Positions 61,795 through 64,000 of a stretch of DNA of 64,000 nt are shown piece by piece. A program made the translations under genes and the position numbers. The notes beneath the pieces were generated by a model, which saw nothing but the letters and a program-made list of their open reading frames with translations, was not told the DNA's origin and did no database searches. Source of the DNA: Paenibacillus etheri (GTDB lineage Bacteria; Bacillota; Bacilli; Paenibacillales; Paenibacillaceae); the NCBI RefSeq assembly GCF_001012825.1, contig NZ_LCZJ02000033.1, forward strand, positions 528,065 to 592,064, given 5' to 3'. Each line of letters opens with the position of its first letter. The first letter of the stretch is position 1.

Positions 61795-61901
61795 TGCGTG
61801 CATCTCCCTCTCTTATTAAAGCGTATTCATAACACTCTAAAACCTACTTCCTTGATTAAAAAACAAGCCCACCCAGTGATAACAAAAAAATTAATAATTT
61901 A

Positions 61902-61917
61902 GGGAAACCGGTTTCCC
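61902..61917. promoter_or_regulatory. Perfect palindromic LacI-family operator GGGAAACCGGTTTCCC
   Basis: 16-bp perfect palindrome with the central CG typical of LacI/MalR-type sites, directly downstream of the -10 of the amylase promoter where bound repressor would block transcription. Best candidate binder is the LacI protein at 57428. Confidence 0.8.
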
Positions 61918-61925
61918 AACTAAAA

Positions 61926-61953
61926 ATTACCATGATTGTGAATACGTTGTCAA
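61926..61953 (-). promoter_or_regulatory. Promoter of the secreted amylase
   Basis: Minus strand TTGACA (61948-61953), 16-bp spacer, GGTAAT (61926-61931). The operator begins 8 bp downstream of the -10. Confidence 0.6.
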
Positions 61954-61980
61954 GCTATAATAAATTAAACTTCACAAGAA

Positions 61981-62008
61981 AAAGAGCCTCCTTAATCGGG
62001 GCTCTTTA
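61981..62008 (-). terminator. Terminator after the esterase gene
   Basis: AAAGAGCC...GGGGCTCTTT, with a T-run (complement of the A-run at about 61978) on the minus strand. Confidence 0.75.
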
Positions 62009-62032
62009 GAGTTGATTATTCACCTATTATGC

Positions 62033-62698
62033 TCAGCTTCCTACACTCTGAATAAAATGTAATACTTCACTCATGATTCGGTCCCTATCTTCACAATGAC
62101 AAACCATATGACCACTGTTATCCACCAATAGCACCTGTTTTTGGGTCGTAGGAATCGTATGCTGCAGATAGTCAGCGCTTCTAGTCTTCACCAGATGATC
62201 TCGCTTCCCCTGCACGATCAGGGTTGGAGTCTCAATATGCGGATAGATTGAAAAACTTTCCCGGACCAATCGTTGAAACTCTCTCGTCGCCTTTGGGGGC
62301 GTTGAAGTGAATTTGTTAATATACGTTTTTAGCATGGAAAAGCTTGCAAGAGTCTTAAGGATCTCCACGGGATTCAGCGGAAATACGGGAGTGGACAATA
62401 AAGTAAGAGATTTGATCCAGGGTTTATACCGTACAGAAAGATGTGAAGCAATAAGAGCACCGGTTGAAAAGCCAATCAGATGAACGCCTTCATCCGTCTT
62501 TAACAGCTCTGTCAATTCATCTTCAGCACTCTGCTGCCAATCATGTCGATCCGAATGCAGTAAATCATTCCTGCTCCCCCCATGCCCTTTCAGGGTAAAC
62601 GTTCTGGAACGGTAATTATGCTGCTCCATAAACTGGGACAAGGGGGAGATTTCATGCTCACCTCCGGTAAAGCCATGAATAAATAAACAACTTTCCAT
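62033..62698 (-). CDS. Alpha/beta-hydrolase carboxylesterase
   Basis: 221-residue cytoplasmic esterase with catalytic Ser78 (GFSTG nucleophile elbow), Asp167 (GKRDHLV) and His197 (NSGHMVC). The lid segment and overall pattern resemble the Est30/monoglyceride lipase group. ATG at 62698 after AGAGGG; the frame is open to 62716. Downstream of the amylase but divergent in function; single gene. Confidence 0.85.
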   Translation of the reverse strand: MESCLFIHGFTGGEHEISPLSQFMEQHNYRSRTFTLKGHGGSRNDLLHSDRHDWQQSAEDELTELLKTDEGVHLIGFSTGALIASHLSVRYKPWIKSLTLLSTPVFPLNPVEILKTLASFSMLKTYINKFTSTPPKATREFQRLVRESFSIYPHIETPTLIVQGKRDHLVKTRSADYLQHTIPTTQKQVLLVDNSGHMVCHCEDRDRIMSEVLHFIQSVGS

Positions 62699-62849
62699 AA
62701 TTGTCCCTCTTTTCACATTCCAATCTGACTTGCAACCTTATTGTATAATGCCAATCCCCTTTATTTTCTATACATTCCATCCTTTTATGTAAAACCTTAA
62801 CCCAAGTGATGTCAAGGTTCCGCTCTATTAATGATTGACAACAAGAACT

Positions 62850-63431
62850 CTATTGTTCCCACCAAAGAAGACCCAGCGCTGAGGTAATCGTTAACCCTAT
62901 GGCAGAGCTGGATGAAGTCACATTAGCACAAATAGCAGTTCCAGGCGGGACAATGATGCTGCCCGTAAAGTTCTGTGTGAATGCCCCCGGTGCCAATTGA
63001 TAATTGAACAGCGTCGTCCCCCCGCTAATGGCTGCTGTGGAAGACTGAACAGTCATCGCACTCGTAGCCGAGCTACCCAAGTTATTATTCGTTGGCGTTA
63101 AGGTTGTAGGGGAGATTACCGTCCCTCCTTTTACAATTGTAAAGCTACCTGACATTGCCGATAGCAGAGAGGAGCCGCCGATACTACCGTTTATACGTGA
63201 GATATATACTGTTTTTCCGCTACCCACAGCATTACTAATTTGGATAGAAGTGATTGCGGAAATAAGACTAAGTACGACCAAACTAGACGCGGACGTGTTA
63301 CTTGAATACAAGACTGCGGCTTGCGAAGCGCTTATTTCAGGCGGCGCACTGATATCTGGAGATTGGAAGGTATTCATCATATCCACAAAAAGAGGTTGAT
63401 CGTTGTCGTTAAATACAAATTGATTAGGCAT
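62850..63431 (-). CDS. Beta-rich protein of unknown family (tandem paralogue 1)
   Basis: 193 residues, Ser/Thr/Ala-rich with many short hydrophobic strands and no signal peptide or membrane helix. It shares three segments with the next gene: a start MPN(Q/D)x(F/V)FN...QPLF, a glycine strand NAVGSGKTVYISRI / NPGGSGRTLYVSRV, a TG(S/Q)I(I/V)VPPG and the final (L)WWE(Q/Y). Likely a jelly-roll or similar beta fold; C1q/TNF-like spore surface or phage decoration proteins are candidates, not shown. ATG after AGGAGGGG. 19 bp downstream of the paralogue. Confidence 0.7.
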   Translation of the reverse strand: MPNQFVFNDNDQPLFVDMMNTFQSPDISAPPEISASQAAVLYSSNTSASSLVVLSLISAITSIQISNAVGSGKTVYISRINGSIGGSSLLSAMSGSFTIVKGGTVISPTTLTPTNNNLGSSATSAMTVQSSTAAISGGTTLFNYQLAPGAFTQNFTGSIIVPPGTAICANVTSSSSAIGLTITSALGLLWWEQ

Positions 63432-63449
63432 ATCTATCCCCTCCTGTCT

Positions 63450-63986
63450 CTAATATTCCCACCAGCTGATAGATGTTGTCGCCGCTGAAGACCCCGATGC
63501 AATCGTTATGGAGGTAGTGATGGAATTTCCGGGAGGAACAACAATTTGTCCTGTAAAATCAACAATGACCGGACCGACCGCCAGCAATAGAGATACTAGA
63601 GTGGCCGGACTTCCAGTAGGCGCAACAGCTGAGGTTCTAGCAGTCATAACACTAGTTAACGCACTCCCAAAATTATAATTAATCGGTGTGACGGTGGTCC
63701 CGGTGACCGTTGCGTTCCGAAGTAGTGATAAAGTAACAGCCGCTGTCGCTGAGCTGGCAGTAACACGGGATACATACAAGGTACGTCCGCTGCCTCCCGG
63801 ATTACTAATCTGAATAACTAACGGCGCAGCCGTCGTTACCGTAGAAGTAAATTGGATTCCAAACAATAGCCCCGCCTTTGCTGCTCCCCCTTCAGGAGCG
63901 GAATCTATACCAGGTGCAACATACGTGTTGACTTGTTCTGTAAAAAGCGGCTGGCTACTCTGATTGAATACTGAGTCGTTCGGCAT
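63450..63986 (-). CDS. Beta-rich protein of unknown family (tandem paralogue 2)
   Basis: 178 residues, paralogue of the gene at 62850, with the same N-terminal and C-terminal signatures (MPNDSVFNQ...QPLF, NPGGSGRTLYVSRV, ISWWEY). No recognised motif or transmembrane helix. ATG after GGGAGGA. The pair forms an operon reaching the window edge, so more members may lie beyond. Confidence 0.7.
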   Translation of the reverse strand: MPNDSVFNQSSQPLFTEQVNTYVAPGIDSAPEGGAAKAGLLFGIQFTSTVTTAAPLVIQISNPGGSGRTLYVSRVTASSATAAVTLSLLRNATVTGTTVTPINYNFGSALTSVMTARTSAVAPTGSPATLVSLLLAVGPVIVDFTGQIVVPPGNSITTSITIASGSSAATTSISWWEY

Positions 63987-64000
63987 GAGATATCCTCCCC

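Noticed and set aside
62850-63986. Prophage tail or capsid genes
   Set aside because: Two beta-rich paralogues alone are not enough; no other phage gene, integrase or attachment site is seen.

Overview
The window looks like a chromosomal segment of a Paenibacillus-type endospore-forming Firmicute. Evidence from the sequence: strong AGGAGG-type ribosome binding sites with many TTG and GTG starts; sporulation genes (sda, an alpha/beta-type SASP, ylbJ, lytH, a YheC/D ATP-grasp protein); Bacillales-specific housekeeping genes (dnaB-dnaI, hemQ, yutD, yuzB, yutI, yycC); menaquinone made by the futalosine route (mqnE); and secreted multi-domain amylases. I see no tRNA, rRNA, CRISPR array, insertion sequence or prophage. 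The species is an inference.

Layout. 1-1.2 kb: 5' part of a KtrB potassium channel gene behind a c-di-AMP (ydaO-type) riboswitch. 1.2-8.6 kb: CPBP protease, uvrC, trxA, a YqzM-like mini-protein and the dnaB-dnaI primosome loader operon. 8.9-13.4 kb: YuiB-like protein, hemQ, a type II NADH dehydrogenase and a TrxR-like ferredoxin-NADP reductase. 13.5-16.1 kb: sda next to a cluster of DnaA boxes, a YheC/D protein, a GNAT enzyme and an A-type Fe-S carrier. 16.3-19.4 kb: mqnE with a structured leader, a YutJ-like oxidoreductase, YuzB and a NifU-like scaffold. 19.5-22.4 kb: metNPQ methionine uptake under a SAM-I riboswitch. 22.4-27.8 kb: HEPN protein, ctaA, thioredoxin-like protein, a MOP flippase, DUF456 and a HAD phosphatase. 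27.8-34.1 kb: two tandem class B penicillin-binding proteins followed by a CvpA-transglutaminase fusion. 34.2-40.6 kb: MFS transporter, Toprim protein, sco-ctaB, YfhP-like protein, and trpS with a tRNA-Trp T-box. 40.6-46.9 kb: aldose epimerase, SASP with a sigma-G promoter, oligoendopeptidase F, YycC, DUF2225 and a truncated globin. 47-55.5 kb: ylbJ, nadK, two surface proteins with copper-amine-oxidase-like domains (one an S41 protease), yutD, lipA and lytH. 55.6-62.7 kb: a maltodextrin locus (cytoplasmic GH13 enzyme, LacI regulator, secreted amylase with FN3, CBM25 and CBM20 domains) and an esterase. 62.8-64 kb: two paralogous beta-rich proteins of unknown function.

The genes show links across operons: heme biosynthesis and aa3 oxidase maturation (hemQ, ctaA, ctaB, sco), menaquinone and NADH oxidation (mqnE, YumB, YutJ), Fe-S and lipoate assembly (erpA, yutI, lipA), and envelope growth (PBPs, flippase, transglutaminase).

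The least explained signals are intergenic. One family (five copies, about 60-105 bp) is made of two stem-loops and supplies the 3' end of two genes. A second family of AGTTTT...AAAACT hairpins, sometimes in tandem, sits directly before the ribosome binding site of at least three unrelated genes. A short sequence AAAACTTT-N-AGGAGG is shared by several leaders. These are the best candidates for something not yet described.
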